Shown one piece after another: positions 1 through 7,737 of a stretch of 19,608 bases of DNA. The stretch is taken from contig WFQT01000250.1 of assembly GCA_015486895.1 (NCBI GenBank), positions 1-19,608 of the forward strand, in the 5' to 3' direction. A program made the translations under genes and the position numbers. The stretch's first letter is position 1. Every line of letters starts with the position of its first letter. The notes beneath the pieces were generated by a model that did not search any database, was not told where the DNA came from, and saw only the letters and a program-made list of their open reading frames with translations. This DNA is from Anaerolineae bacterium. Its GTDB lineage: Bacteria > Chloroflexota > Anaerolineae > JAADDB01.

Positions 1-481
1 GACTACCAAGAAACACACCTGTTTCTTCCTGGACGAATAATTTTGTATTCGAAAATTACGGGATAGCTCCCCTGAAAATGCAACCACGAATTGGACTCAT
101 TATACGAACACGTCCGCTTTTTACGAAGCGTCAAAGCTCAACCTCATCCGGCAAAGGGGGCTCGTCTGCCTGTTCGAAGGTGCGCTCTACCCGGCCGCAA
201 AGGTAAAAAACACAAGATAAGTCAAGCATCATCGTTAAGCGGTAACCCGACCGTGTAATATAAAAACCAACTGCGACGTCGCCGACCCTTTACGGGGGGG
301 TCAGCCGTAGGGCAGGTCGGCTACGACATACGGTCAACGACAATTCTAACTTCCAAAGCAAGAGCTCTTAAATTCGAGGCTTCCAGTTGAGAATGCGTCG
401 CCCCTACACATGTCTGCTCACTAAGCAGGCCACCCGAGGTAAATCACAAGGCTGCCTCTCGCTTATTGCATAGGTAGCCGT
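1..481. other. Gene-free left flank with repeat debris
   Basis: No reading frame of useful length or with a ribosome site is visible on either strand. The stretch holds a perfect 8-bp stem with a 4-nt loop at 8-27 (AAGAAACA/TGTTTCTT), and a 7-bp stem GCCGACC (281-287)/GGTCGGC (315-321). It also holds GCGTCGCCCCTACA at 395-408, which I recall as resembling common dispersed intergenic repeats. No U-tract follows the hairpins, so I do not call them terminators. It is probably intergenic remnant sequence. Confidence 0.5.
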
Positions 482-1684
482 TTAATTTCCGGCTTTCTTT
501 TCCATTTCCAGCCGCTTACTTAAAGCTTCGTTAGTAGCATCAGCCTCAGCTTGGGCAGCGCTCATCCGCTGCTCCATGATTCTCTCCCGGAGCTTCCATA
601 TTTGCCTCATTAGATCAGCATGAAGTGTCATCTGAACATCCAATTGGTGGACCCGCTCGCCAAGCTGTCCAACGAACCGCTCTTGCTCATTTTCAAACTG
701 CTGTTGTTGTAAATCCTGTCGTTGCAGTCGCTTTCTGATCTCGCTCTGATTTTCCTCAAATGCCTGTTTCATCCGTTCTTCTGCCAGCCGCTGCAGTTCG
801 GATACTCGATCCTGGTCGCGTTGCAACTGCTCGTGCCAGCGCTGTATCTCGTCGATGGCGTTTTGAGCAAGCTGGGTCGCAATTTGCATCTCTTGGGATT
901 GCTGGGCGTATTCGTTGAACTTCGCCGTCATTTTGGCAAAGTTTTCTTCCCAGGAGGCTTCGATTTTCTGCCGTTGACCTCGGTACGCCTGGTATTCATC
1001 ACGGAACTTAGCATTTTGTTGCCTTAGTTCATTCTCTAAGGCTTTCATAGCATTGCTGACAGCTTCTTGCCGGGTAACACGCAGCTCTACACCGGAGAGC
1101 TTGCCTCGCATTTCCTCTAAGCGGCTAAAAATCTCTACGTTCTCTTCCTGCAATCGCACTGCTCGCTGATGATCTTGCCGCCGCTGTTCGGCCAGGTAAG
1201 TTAACGTTCTCCCCTTATCACTAAAATCTTTGTTCAACTGCTCCATGTCTTGCTTCAGTTTGGTGACTAATGTCGCCAACCGTTCTTCTTCAGCCTTGCG
1301 TAGACTCATTGCCTCTTGCAGCGCAGACACCTGATCAACCCCCTTGCGTAGTTCGTTGATCATCCGGCCGGTGTTATCCTGATAATTACGATAAAGGCTT
1401 TGTACATCCTGTAACCGTTGGACCACTTGATTATCAAAACGTTCCAGTTGCAAGGAGATTTCCTTGTGTAGAGCCTGTTGTGCTTCCTCATATTGGCTCT
1501 GTTCCACTAATTGCGAACGCAGATTAGCCATCCGCCCTTCTATCTCTTTGACATGACGCTGGCTATCTTCTAACTCTTGAGACTGTGCCTCTACCCGTTG
1601 CTGCAACTCTTCGATAACTTTGCGATCGCGACGACGCTCTTCATCCAGCCAGTTCAGCATTTGCGTGATTTGATTTGTATCCAT
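482..1684 (-). CDS. Long coiled-coil protein of unknown function
   Basis: A 400-residue protein composed almost entirely of charged, Gln/Glu/Arg-rich heptad-like sequence, so an extended coiled coil is predicted from end to end. There is no signal peptide, no membrane segment and no enzymatic motif. The frame stays open upstream to 1936, but I place the start at the ATG of MDTNQITQML (1684). GGAG stands 5 nt before this ATG, and the upstream codons run through a copy of a dispersed repeat (1762-1864). The gene stands alone: the next gene on this strand ends at 2050. By analogy with SMC-like or structural coiled coils it may be a scaffold, but the sequence supports no specific role. Confidence 0.8.
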   Translation of the reverse strand: MDTNQITQMLNWLDEERRRDRKVIEELQQRVEAQSQELEDSQRHVKEIEGRMANLRSQLVEQSQYEEAQQALHKEISLQLERFDNQVVQRLQDVQSLYRNYQDNTGRMINELRKGVDQVSALQEAMSLRKAEEERLATLVTKLKQDMEQLNKDFSDKGRTLTYLAEQRRQDHQRAVRLQEENVEIFSRLEEMRGKLSGVELRVTRQEAVSNAMKALENELRQQNAKFRDEYQAYRGQRQKIEASWEENFAKMTAKFNEYAQQSQEMQIATQLAQNAIDEIQRWHEQLQRDQDRVSELQRLAEERMKQAFEENQSEIRKRLQRQDLQQQQFENEQERFVGQLGERVHQLDVQMTLHADLMRQIWKLRERIMEQRMSAAQAEADATNEALSKRLEMEKKAGN

Positions 1685-1761
1685 ATTGACTCCACGTTTG
1701 GCTTCGGCCATTACCGAGCTCTTTCCATCCCGGTGAATGGCAATACTACTCTGACAATAGA

Positions 1762-1864
1762 ACCACAGATCGCACGGATTAACACATATTTTCCTCTGTT
1801 TTTCGACCCAAACCTGTGAAATTCTGCGTTTCTCTGCGGCTAAAACAAAAACGCCAGAGTCCAG
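1762..1864 (+). repeat. Dispersed palindromic repeat, copy A (right half)
   Basis: Runs from ACCACAGAT to CGCCAGAGTCCAG and aligns over most of its length with 11989-12100. Shared blocks include GATTAACACA, ATTTTCCT, CTGTG(A/C)AATTCT and CCAGAGTCCAG. The left half seen in copy B (CAGAGTCTGGCGAAAAT) is absent here. It lies just upstream of the coiled-coil gene and creates a spurious N-terminal extension of that frame. Confidence 0.65.
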
Positions 1865-1936
1865 TAGATAACATTCAGAAATTTGCCCAGACTGAAATTC
1901 CCATCCATTATACTTTAGAGTAAGGTCGCGTGGCAA

Positions 1937-2049
1937 TCGGTCGTAAGGGAATGCGACAAGTTAGGGCCTTCAAGCTGCTGTAGCGGCTTTTCTTCATATA
2001 GCGGCTGATGCAGCCATGCCAAGCCCGCGGCTCGGCTGGCGCACAGGGT
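1937..2049. other. Short spacer between the dipeptidase and coiled-coil genes
   Basis: Contains a direct repeat TAGCGGCT at 1981-1988 and 1999-2006, and a GC-rich partial dyad near 2017-2040 just past the dipeptidase stop. There is no T-run, so a terminator is not supported. Confidence 0.3.
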
Positions 2050-3039
2050 TCAAGATAGAGCAGTAACACGAGCAAACACCCGGCGAAAATTCAGCCCGAT
2101 AATAGCCCGGACCGCCTCTTCGCTGTACCCTCGGGCCAGCAGCCCGGCGGTTAACCCCAGCAAATGGCTAACGTCTTCCAATCCTGCCGGCGGTGTATCG
2201 CCTAAGCCATCAAAATCGGAACCCAACATTACGTGTTCTACACCTACTACCTTGGCGATGTAATCAATGTGATCCAACACATCCAGAATGGAAGCATTCT
2301 CTTTGTCTGGCCGCAGAAACGCCGGTACGAACGTCACGCCGATGGCACCACCACTCTTTGCGATCGCCTGGAGTTGTCCATCTGTTAAGTTGCGCGGGTG
2401 ATCATAGAGACCGGCAGCATTGCTGTGCGAAGCGATGACAGGCTGCTTGCTCAATGCTAACACATCCCGCACGCCGGCTGCCGCTAAGTGAGAGACGTCT
2501 AACACAATACCTAACCGGTTGCATTCCTCCACTAATGCCCGGCCAAAATGGGTAAGGCCACCGCCGCTAATGCTTTCTTTCACACCGTCAGCTGCTTCGT
2601 TGCGAAAGTTCCAGGTCAGGGTGATCAGGCGCACGCCCAGGCGGTAAAATGTGCGCAGAATGGCTAAACTACCGGCTAACGGCTCCGCTCCCTCTAAACT
2701 GAGAATGCCTGCGACAGCGCCGTCAGCATAAGCTGCATCTAAATCCTCAACTCGCAGGGCCATCCGCAAGTCGTCGTTGGCCTCTATCTCCTGGTAAAAA
2801 GCGTCGATAGCTTCTATGCCGTGCCTGGTTGCGTCGGTGTAACGGGCGGTGGGCGTCCAGATGGCGAAAACTTGTGCAGTCACGCCACCATCGTGCAAAC
2901 GCGGCAAGTCAATGTGTCCACTGGCGCTTCTTTCCCCTAAGTGCCGCTCCCCGGCCAAAACGTCCAGCAATGTGTCACAGTGGGCATCGCTTACAAATGC
3001 CGAACGATGCAAGTCAATGGCATTACTTGCTGCTTCCAT
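2050..3039 (-). CDS. Membrane dipeptidase, peptidase family M19
   Basis: A 329-residue amidohydrolase-fold dipeptidase of the renal dipeptidase (M19) family, expected to cleave dipeptides at a binuclear zinc site. Visible family features are DAHCDT (His20, Asp22), LSLEGAE with the bridging Glu116, DVSH (His184), ASHSNA (His205), and near residue 270 the MLGSDFDG segment. Length is normal for the family. Despite the family name there is no signal peptide or membrane helix, so it is probably cytoplasmic. The ATG follows GAGGTG at good spacing and lies about 10 nt after the corrected stop of the upstream amidase. The two genes therefore look co-transcribed from 3829-3857. An amidase plus a dipeptidase could act in wall-peptide turnover, which is inference. 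Confidence 0.92.
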   Translation of the reverse strand: MEAASNAIDLHRSAFVSDAHCDTLLDVLAGERHLGERSASGHIDLPRLHDGGVTAQVFAIWTPTARYTDATRHGIEAIDAFYQEIEANDDLRMALRVEDLDAAYADGAVAGILSLEGAEPLAGSLAILRTFYRLGVRLITLTWNFRNEAADGVKESISGGGLTHFGRALVEECNRLGIVLDVSHLAAAGVRDVLALSKQPVIASHSNAAGLYDHPRNLTDGQLQAIAKSGGAIGVTFVPAFLRPDKENASILDVLDHIDYIAKVVGVEHVMLGSDFDGLGDTPPAGLEDVSHLLGLTAGLLARGYSEEAVRAIIGLNFRRVFARVTALS

Positions 3040-3048
3040 GGTTTCACC

Positions 3049-3793
3049 TCATTCTGTTCGTTGGAAAAAACAACCCATAGCCAACATAATACCGCGGACA
3101 ACTCGTCCTTGTTCCTCCAAGAGCAAATGGCGGTCGCCGCCTAAAAAACCCATTTCTAAGATGACCGCCGGCGTGTGGGGAATCAACCAGGCGAATGGCG
3201 TAATATTGCCGCATATCGCTGCTGATGGTGTTCTGTGACCAGTGCAAACCGGTGGCAGCGCCGTAGAGCGATTGCAAGCACTCTAAAAAAACAATGTCCT
3301 TTTTCGCGACGGCTTGATTGCGGCCACTGCGGCCGGCAGCTTTGAAGCCACTGCGGTCAATGCAGGAATCGCTATGCAGGGCGATGAATAACTCGGTTCG
3401 GTAACCTTGCAAACGGGTGTCTCTCTCCGTCAGCGTGTCCACTACAGCGCCTTGTTGACTTAGTGCCTGGCTCAATTTCAGAGCGATTTGCCAGTTGACA
3501 TCCACCTCCTTCAGGCCGTCAGGGCAAGTGGCACCGGAATCACTGCCCCGGTGGCCGGAGAGGATGGCAATGCGGTGTCCGGCAAGTGCTCCCAACAGTT
3601 GGTCTTCATTGTTGAAATGAGCCGGCAGGGGGACAGATGGCTGGCCAACTGTGGCTGTCTCCGTAGCATTGAACGCCATTTTCTTCCCTCCTCCAGCGTA
3701 AAGTAACGCGGCACTGCCCAAGAGAAAAAGCGACAAGAAAATGATCGCTATCTGCGAAATGTCACTACCGCCACTATCTTGTTGCTTGGCCAT
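3049..3793 (-). pseudogene. N-acetylmuramoyl-L-alanine amidase (Amidase_3), frameshifted near the C-terminus
   Basis: Zinc amidase expected to cut the MurNAc-L-Ala bond of peptidoglycan. Residues 13-33 form an N-terminal membrane anchor. The catalytic domain shows SGHRGSDSGA (His81), LKEVDVN (Glu96) and FIALHSD (His140). The original frame then runs into an Arg-rich, non-family tail ending at 3044. The +1 frame instead encodes PHTPAVILEMGFLGGDRHLL and ends at 3049, which is the expected C-terminal motif with the catalytic Glu. One extra base at about 3170-3200 explains this: the span is 745 nt, one more than a multiple of three, giving about 247 residues if corrected. I start at ATG 3793 because GGAGAAGGA precedes it, while the earlier TTG at 3829 falls inside the promoter's -10. 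Real mutation and sequencing error cannot be told apart here. Confidence 0.8.
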
Positions 3794-3828
3794 TTCCTTC
3801 TCCAGTTCGCTTTGGCGCCATTTCTCCA

Positions 3829-3857
3829 ATTGTACTTTCTTTGCGGAGGGTAGACAA
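3829..3857 (-). promoter_or_regulatory. Sigma-70-like promoter for the amidase-dipeptidase pair
   Basis: Read on the minus strand: TTGTCT (3852-3857), a 17-bp spacer, then TACAAT (3829-3834). The predicted transcript start near 3822 leaves a leader of about 29 nt carrying the GGAG ribosome site of ATG 3793. Confidence 0.55.
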
Positions 3858-3893
3858 ACGCTTCTCTACCAGCGTAGATTTCAACTGCGGATA

Positions 3894-3924
3894 TTCCAAC
3901 ATCTGTCGTTCCTTGTGCTATACT
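3894..3924 (+). promoter_or_regulatory. Extended -10 promoter for the metallophosphoesterase
   Basis: TGC-TATACT (3916-3924) is a good extended -10. The -35 candidate TTCCAA (3894-3899) is weak and the spacer is 19 bp. It lies back to back with the amidase promoter and gives a short leader before ATG 3959. Confidence 0.4.
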
Positions 3925-3958
3925 TTGCCCTGTGGCGCTGTCCTCTGAGAGAGCGCAA

Positions 3959-4642
3959 ATGGCAATCATGGTGAATGAAATGGCTCGTATCGCCTTCCTG
4001 GCGGATGTGCATAACAATGTAAAGGCATTGGAGCGTGCCATTACTGATGCTCAGACATGGGGCGCCGAACAGTTTTTCGCCTTGGGCGATATCGGCACGA
4101 AGAAAAGCTTAAAGCCGCTCTATCGCCTGCATGCTCAAGCTGTTTTCGGCAACTGGGAAGTTTCCCGCTGGCAGGAGTTGCCACACCGCTGGCAAGTGTG
4201 GGTGCGCAACTGGCCACCGATCTCAAGCGGCCTAACCTTCCTGGCAGCTCACGCTACGGCTGACTGGCCAGAAGCGGTGCGGGACGTTATTGCGGCCGGC
4301 GAGGAAATACAGCGCCGGGGTGGGTACTGGCTTTCTCTGTTTCCACGCATGCACTTGGACAAAGCCGCTCGCTGGCGCGCCCTGGTGGCGCTCGGATCAG
4401 CGGGGAAGCAGTTGCTTTTCTACGGTCACACCCACGTTCAGGAAGTGTGGCAATTGGATCGGGAGAACCGGTTGCACAAGCTAAAGGAGACAACGTTCAC
4501 CGTGCAACCAGGGGCCCTTTATCTGGTGGGCGTCGGCAGTGTAGGCCAGCCTGTGGACAGCCCCGGCATTTGCTATGCCCGCTATGACGAAGAGGAAGGC
4601 CGCGTTACCCTCTGCCGCCTTCCAGAGATAGATAAAAAATGA
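3959..4642 (+). CDS. Calcineurin-like metallophosphoesterase
   Basis: A 227-residue two-metal phosphoesterase of the YfcE/MJ0936-like type. Metal-binding motifs appear in the usual order: FLADVHNN (Asp16, His18), ALGDIG, GNWE, AAHAT and YGHTHVQ. The substrate cannot be read from sequence; family members hydrolyse phosphodiesters. GNWE in place of the usual GNH/GNCD is an uncommon form of the third motif. The frame is open from a GTG at 3932, with ATG codons at 3959, 3968 and 3980. I choose 3959 because the TATACT promoter places transcription start near 3931, with GAGAGAG just before the ATG. No signal peptide, so cytoplasmic. It is divergent from the amidase and separated by a repeat-filled spacer from the HEAT gene. 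Confidence 0.85.
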   Translation: MAIMVNEMARIAFLADVHNNVKALERAITDAQTWGAEQFFALGDIGTKKSLKPLYRLHAQAVFGNWEVSRWQELPHRWQVWVRNWPPISSGLTFLAAHATADWPEAVRDVIAAGEEIQRRGGYWLSLFPRMHLDKAARWRALVALGSAGKQLLFYGHTHVQEVWQLDRENRLHKLKETTFTVQPGALYLVGVGSVGQPVDSPGICYARYDEEEGRVTLCRLPEIDKK

Positions 4643-4780
4643 AGGTAGCTACTCAGCCTACCTCGTCCGGCGATTGGAAATCGCTGCCACAGTTGCGAAC
4701 CCTGCCTGCGCATGTTGCATGCCAATCGCCACAGGGCGATTCTGCAGACGTTGCCGTGACGTTTAGTCGCAGGGCTGCAT
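4642..4780. repeat. Modular hairpin repeat between two genes
   Basis: Begins with AAGGTAGCTACTCAG (4642-4656), which recurs with one change at 15153-15167. It continues with a perfect hairpin GCGATT-GGA-AATCGC (4670-4684) and a second hairpin AATCGCC/GGCGATT (4724-4741). TGCAGACGTTGC (4743-4754) is repeated exactly at 17767-17778. It fills the spacer between the metallophosphoesterase and HEAT genes. Confidence 0.6.
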
Positions 4781-4788
4781 AGTTATAA

Positions 4789-5472
4789 ATGGAGATGCTC
4801 AAGGCATCTCATCCAAAGGCAAAAGATAAAATGATTACTTCTCTGCAACGATGGCTGTACGAAATACGAAAACAGATACCTATCTATGACCCGGTAGCGG
4901 ACACTCACCTGCCCCTATTGCGTTCCGGCTCCATGAGCGAACGGGTCAACGCTGCTACCGCCTTGTCAGCGGCCCGGCCAGGGCACACTGTGCTGAAAGC
5001 ACTGACCGCAGCTCTTTACGACCCGGAGCCCTTTGTCCGCTGGCAAGTCGCGCAGACGTTGCGTCAGTTTCCCGCCAACCTGTCTTTAGGCTACTTGCTA
5101 CCCCTTTTGCACACAGACAATGCAAGCGTTGTAGAAGCTGCCCTGTGGGCACTGCCGCAGCCCTTGCCGGACCAGGCAGAGGAAGCCGTTTTAGCCGCTT
5201 GCCGGCACACTGATCCGGGGGTACGCGCCAGCGCCTTAGCGGCTCTGGCGGAAACGCCGCTGCCCACCGTTCTGGAGCAGTTAGCAGCGGGGTTGACAGA
5301 TTCGGATACCAGCGTGCGCATAGCCGCCGTGCAAGCCTTGGCTCAACGAGGAGATACCACTGCTTACATGTTGCTGAGGCCACTGGTGAAGGCGTGGGAT
5401 TCACCGTTATCTGACTTTGTGGAAAACATCCTGGATCATTGGCAAAACGTTGCTGATCCAAGCGAAACATAA
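4789..5472 (+). CDS. HEAT-repeat (PBS lyase-like) protein
   Basis: A 227-residue, Ala/Leu-rich alpha-solenoid. Repeats of about 30 residues carry the recurring DP/DS..VR..A..AL pattern: DPEPFVRWQVAQTL, DNASVVEAALWAL, DPGVRASALAAL, DSDTSVRIAAVQAL. Such repeats serve as protein-protein scaffolds; no partner or catalytic residue is evident. The start is uncertain because neither ATG 4789 nor ATG 4831 (MITSLQRW) has a strong ribosome site. A TATAAA at 4784-4789 could be a -10 element, which would favour 4831 and a 213-residue product. The gene lies 15 bp before the MBL-fold hydrolase on the same strand, so the two probably share a transcript. Confidence 0.8.
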   Translation: MEMLKASHPKAKDKMITSLQRWLYEIRKQIPIYDPVADTHLPLLRSGSMSERVNAATALSAARPGHTVLKALTAALYDPEPFVRWQVAQTLRQFPANLSLGYLLPLLHTDNASVVEAALWALPQPLPDQAEEAVLAACRHTDPGVRASALAALAETPLPTVLEQLAAGLTDSDTSVRIAAVQALAQRGDTTAYMLLRPLVKAWDSPLSDFVENILDHWQNVADPSET

Positions 5473-5487
5473 AAGGAGGAAACATCA

Positions 5488-6354
5488 ATGGCAAGTAAAT
5501 ATCGCATCGGGGAAATGGACGTTTACATCGTTTCTGATGGCATTAACTACACCGACGTAGGAGGACTTTTCGGCTTGGTGCCCAAGGCGTTGTGGTCTAA
5601 GGTTACCAGCGTTGATGAACTCAACCGGGTGCCTATGCACTTGCGTAGCCTCTACTTGGAAGATGAAGACAAGAAGATATTGGTGGACACCGGCTACGGC
5701 GACAAGTTCAATGCGAAAATGCGTCGTATCCTGGGCGTAGGGGAGCAGAGGGACCGGCTACTGCACGATCTACAATCCATCGGTGTAGCGCCGGAAGAAA
5801 TCGATATCGTCATTTTAACCCACCTGCACGGCGACCATTGCGGCGGTAACACTCGTTGGGACGGAACCGGCCGGGTAGTAGCTACCTTTCCCTACGCGAC
5901 CTATTGGGTCCAGCGGCTGGAGCTGAGTCAGGCTATGTTCCCCAATGAACGCACCCGCGCCACTTACCTGGCCGAAAATTTCCGCCCACTGTTGGAGAGT
6001 GGCCAGTTGAAAATGATTGACGGCGACACGCAAGTTACCCGGCACGTGCGCACAAAAATTGCGCGGGGACATACGCCCTCTTTTCAAACGGTAGTGGTGG
6101 AATCTGCCGGCGAAGCAGCTATTTTCTTAGGTGATGCGTGTCCATGGGGCATCTTCTTAGAACGATTGGGATGGGTGTCCGCTTTTGACATTGAGCCGAT
6201 AGACAGCATTACCAGCAAGAAAATGTTAGGGCAGTGGGCCGTGCGGCATCAGGCGCGGCTCTTTTTCCAGCACGATGCCATCATGGAGTCCGCTTTGGTA
6301 ACACTGGAAGGGGAGAAGTTCAAGCTAACGGATGTGGTTCCGGTTCGCGATTGA
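5488..6354 (+). CDS. MBL-fold metallo-hydrolase
   Basis: A 288-residue metallo-beta-lactamase-fold hydrolase. The HxHxDH signature THLHGDH (His112, His114, Asp116, His117) is intact, followed by RGHTP (His195), LGDAC (Asp216) and FFQHD (His262), which completes a two-metal site. The arrangement resembles the lactonase/AttM-like and uncharacterised MBL branch, but the substrate cannot be assigned. No signal peptide. The start is well defined: AAAGGAGG stands 8 nt before ATG 5488. It follows the HEAT gene by 15 bp and converges on the minus-strand gene ending at 6411. Confidence 0.9.
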   Translation: MASKYRIGEMDVYIVSDGINYTDVGGLFGLVPKALWSKVTSVDELNRVPMHLRSLYLEDEDKKILVDTGYGDKFNAKMRRILGVGEQRDRLLHDLQSIGVAPEEIDIVILTHLHGDHCGGNTRWDGTGRVVATFPYATYWVQRLELSQAMFPNERTRATYLAENFRPLLESGQLKMIDGDTQVTRHVRTKIARGHTPSFQTVVVESAGEAAIFLGDACPWGIFLERLGWVSAFDIEPIDSITSKKMLGQWAVRHQARLFFQHDAIMESALVTLEGEKFKLTDVVPVRD

Positions 6355-6410
6355 CGCGGAAATGTGGCAAACGGTGGCCGGCCGTGAGCCCGTTCAGGTG
6401 GAGCGCTAAG

Positions 6411-7277
6411 TCAACCCGCTTGGTGGCCTTGGGCCGCCGACGTTGGATAGGCAGCCATGTTAGCGTGGCGCTTTTGCTCCCGCTCAGAGCACATTCCAAC
6501 ATGAATATCGGCTTGCGGTGGTGTCCACTGTATCCACACGGGCTGATGGTCCGACGCCAACCAGGAAACATCGCAGTTGACAACTTTAGCATTGCGGAGC
6601 CCATCCGCGTAGGCATTGGGCACCCACATGAAGTCAATGCGGAGACGTGGCCGGCCAATTTTGTAAGAAAGCCCTTTCCCCTTGCCCACCGTGGCGAAAC
6701 TATCCGTGTAACCAAAAGCGCGTAGCCGTTTGATCACCGTTGGTACTATTTTGTAGAAAGAAGAGTGCACCGGCTCATGGATGTTGAAATCTCCCATGAG
6801 GATGTGAGGCCCTTTTACCTGAAGTAACTGCTCTTTAATTCCCTCGAGCTGGCGCCTGCGCACTGGTTCTAACAGGTGATCTAAGTGGGTAGTCATCGCC
6901 ACCACCGGGCCGTAAGGGGTATCAAGCCGTGCCTGGAGCAAATTGCGTTGTTTTCTGTTTTTCCAGCCTGGCAGTTTGTAGTTCTGCCAACTCGAAACAG
7001 GATAGCGGCTAAGCAGAGCATTGCCCAAAAATCCAGCCCAAAAGCCTCTCCCCTGGTGCTGCTCGAAGCTAAAGCCGAAAATCCAGAACATGTTTAGTCG
7101 GCGGGCTAACTCCGGCAAAGGATACTGAGGGCCGGTAGGGGAAATCCAGGGGTGCAATACTTCATTCAGGCCGATAACGTCAGCTTTACTCTGGCGGATG
7201 ATTTCCTCAACTCGGTCTAAATTCGGCCGGCCATCCATACCGGCCCAGAAGTGAATATTGTACGTCAAAAACTTCAT
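6411..7277 (-). CDS. Endonuclease/exonuclease/phosphatase (EEP) family hydrolase
   Basis: A 288-residue Mg-dependent phosphoesterase of the DNase I/EEP fold. Motifs in order: FLTYNIH (Asn7), VIGLNEV (Glu39), TTHLDH (His131, Asp133), LMGDFNIHEP (Asp163, Asn165), RIDFMWVP and ASDHQPVW near the end. The target may be nucleic acid, a phospholipid or an inositol phosphate; sequence does not decide. The frame is open up to a TTG at 7364 preceded by GAGGA. That ribosome site, however, abuts the -10 of a strong promoter (7377-7404), so it would lie at or upstream of the transcript start. ATG 7277 also begins exactly where the domain begins. The last 30 or so residues (SEREQKRHANMAAYPTSAAQ) go beyond the catalytic domain and look unconserved. 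Confidence 0.88.
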   Translation of the reverse strand: MKFLTYNIHFWAGMDGRPNLDRVEEIIRQSKADVIGLNEVLHPWISPTGPQYPLPELARRLNMFWIFGFSFEQHQGRGFWAGFLGNALLSRYPVSSWQNYKLPGWKNRKQRNLLQARLDTPYGPVVAMTTHLDHLLEPVRRRQLEGIKEQLLQVKGPHILMGDFNIHEPVHSSFYKIVPTVIKRLRAFGYTDSFATVGKGKGLSYKIGRPRLRIDFMWVPNAYADGLRNAKVVNCDVSWLASDHQPVWIQWTPPQADIHVGMCSEREQKRHANMAAYPTSAAQGHQAG

Positions 7278-7370
7278 ATCGTTCTTCGTGTGCACATAAG
7301 GTGAGAAATCTCCACTGCTTGGATGAGGAAACTCTCCGCACACATCTTTGTGGGCGAATTCCAAAATTCG
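7278..7370 (-). promoter_or_regulatory. Foldable 5' leader of the EEP gene
   Basis: The predicted leader begins with a hairpin whose arms CGAATT and AATTCG enclose 4 nt (7354-7369). GTGTGC and GCACAC then close a domain holding two smaller stems. No known riboswitch class is recognised, so it may be only a structured leader. Confidence 0.25.
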
Positions 7371-7376
7371 TTCCTC

Positions 7377-7404
7377 AGTATAAACGGGTTACTGTTTATG
7401 TCAA
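7377..7404 (-). promoter_or_regulatory. Near-consensus sigma-70 promoter for the EEP hydrolase
   Basis: Read on the minus strand: TTGACA (7399-7404), a 16-bp spacer, then TATACT (7377-7382). Transcription would start near 7370, giving a leader of about 93 nt to ATG 7277. Confidence 0.65.
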
Positions 7405-7466
7405 GTAATTACAATGCCGACCAGGAATCCCAAAATTCGGCATGGTTCATTTCGAATCGAAACGAT

Positions 7467-7593
7467 CTTGACAAATAGAGCCGGAAAGAAAGCCACGGAA
7501 AGGCACAGAAATGACTAAAGAGAAGAGTTTTCTGCGTAATTCTGTGTCATCCTGTGGCCTAATCAGCTGCGATGTCCCAGCAGATTTGTCAAG
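7467..7593. repeat. 127-bp inverted-repeat (MITE-like) element
   Basis: Perfect 10-bp outer arms, CTTGACAAAT (7467-7476) and ATTTGTCAAG (7584-7593). Inside them is a second, imperfect inverted pair: GCCACGGAAAGGCACAGAA, and the complement of TTCTGTGTCATCCTGTGGC. It has no coding capacity and lies in the spacer between the EEP promoter and the 3' end of the ABC operon. Confidence 0.6.
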
Positions 7594-7651
7594 GTGGGAA
7601 ATAGCTCTTTTGAGAGGGTTTTTCGCTTCACGCAATGCTCTGTTCTGCTAA

Positions 7652-7683
7652 CAGGAGGGGCGCAGAATTCTGCGCCCCTCCTG
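7652..7683. terminator. Perfect 32-bp palindrome downstream of the ABC operon
   Basis: Every base from 7652 to 7683 pairs with its mirror. The left arm reads CAGGAGGGGCGCAGAA and the centre is GAATTC. It lies about 55 bp past the stop of the last operon gene (7738). As RNA it would fold into a very stable GC-rich hairpin. No U-run follows on the minus strand, so a terminator role is inferred from position; a protein-binding or 3'-end-protecting role is also possible. Confidence 0.5.
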
Positions 7684-7737
7684 AGAGCGGCTCACAGGCC
7701 CGCTCTCCATAACTGCTCGAGTTCTTGTGTGCTTCTC

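Noticed and set aside
4955..5494. 179-codon minus-strand frame
   Set aside because: Antisense to the HEAT-repeat gene; its composition is that of a GC-biased shadow.
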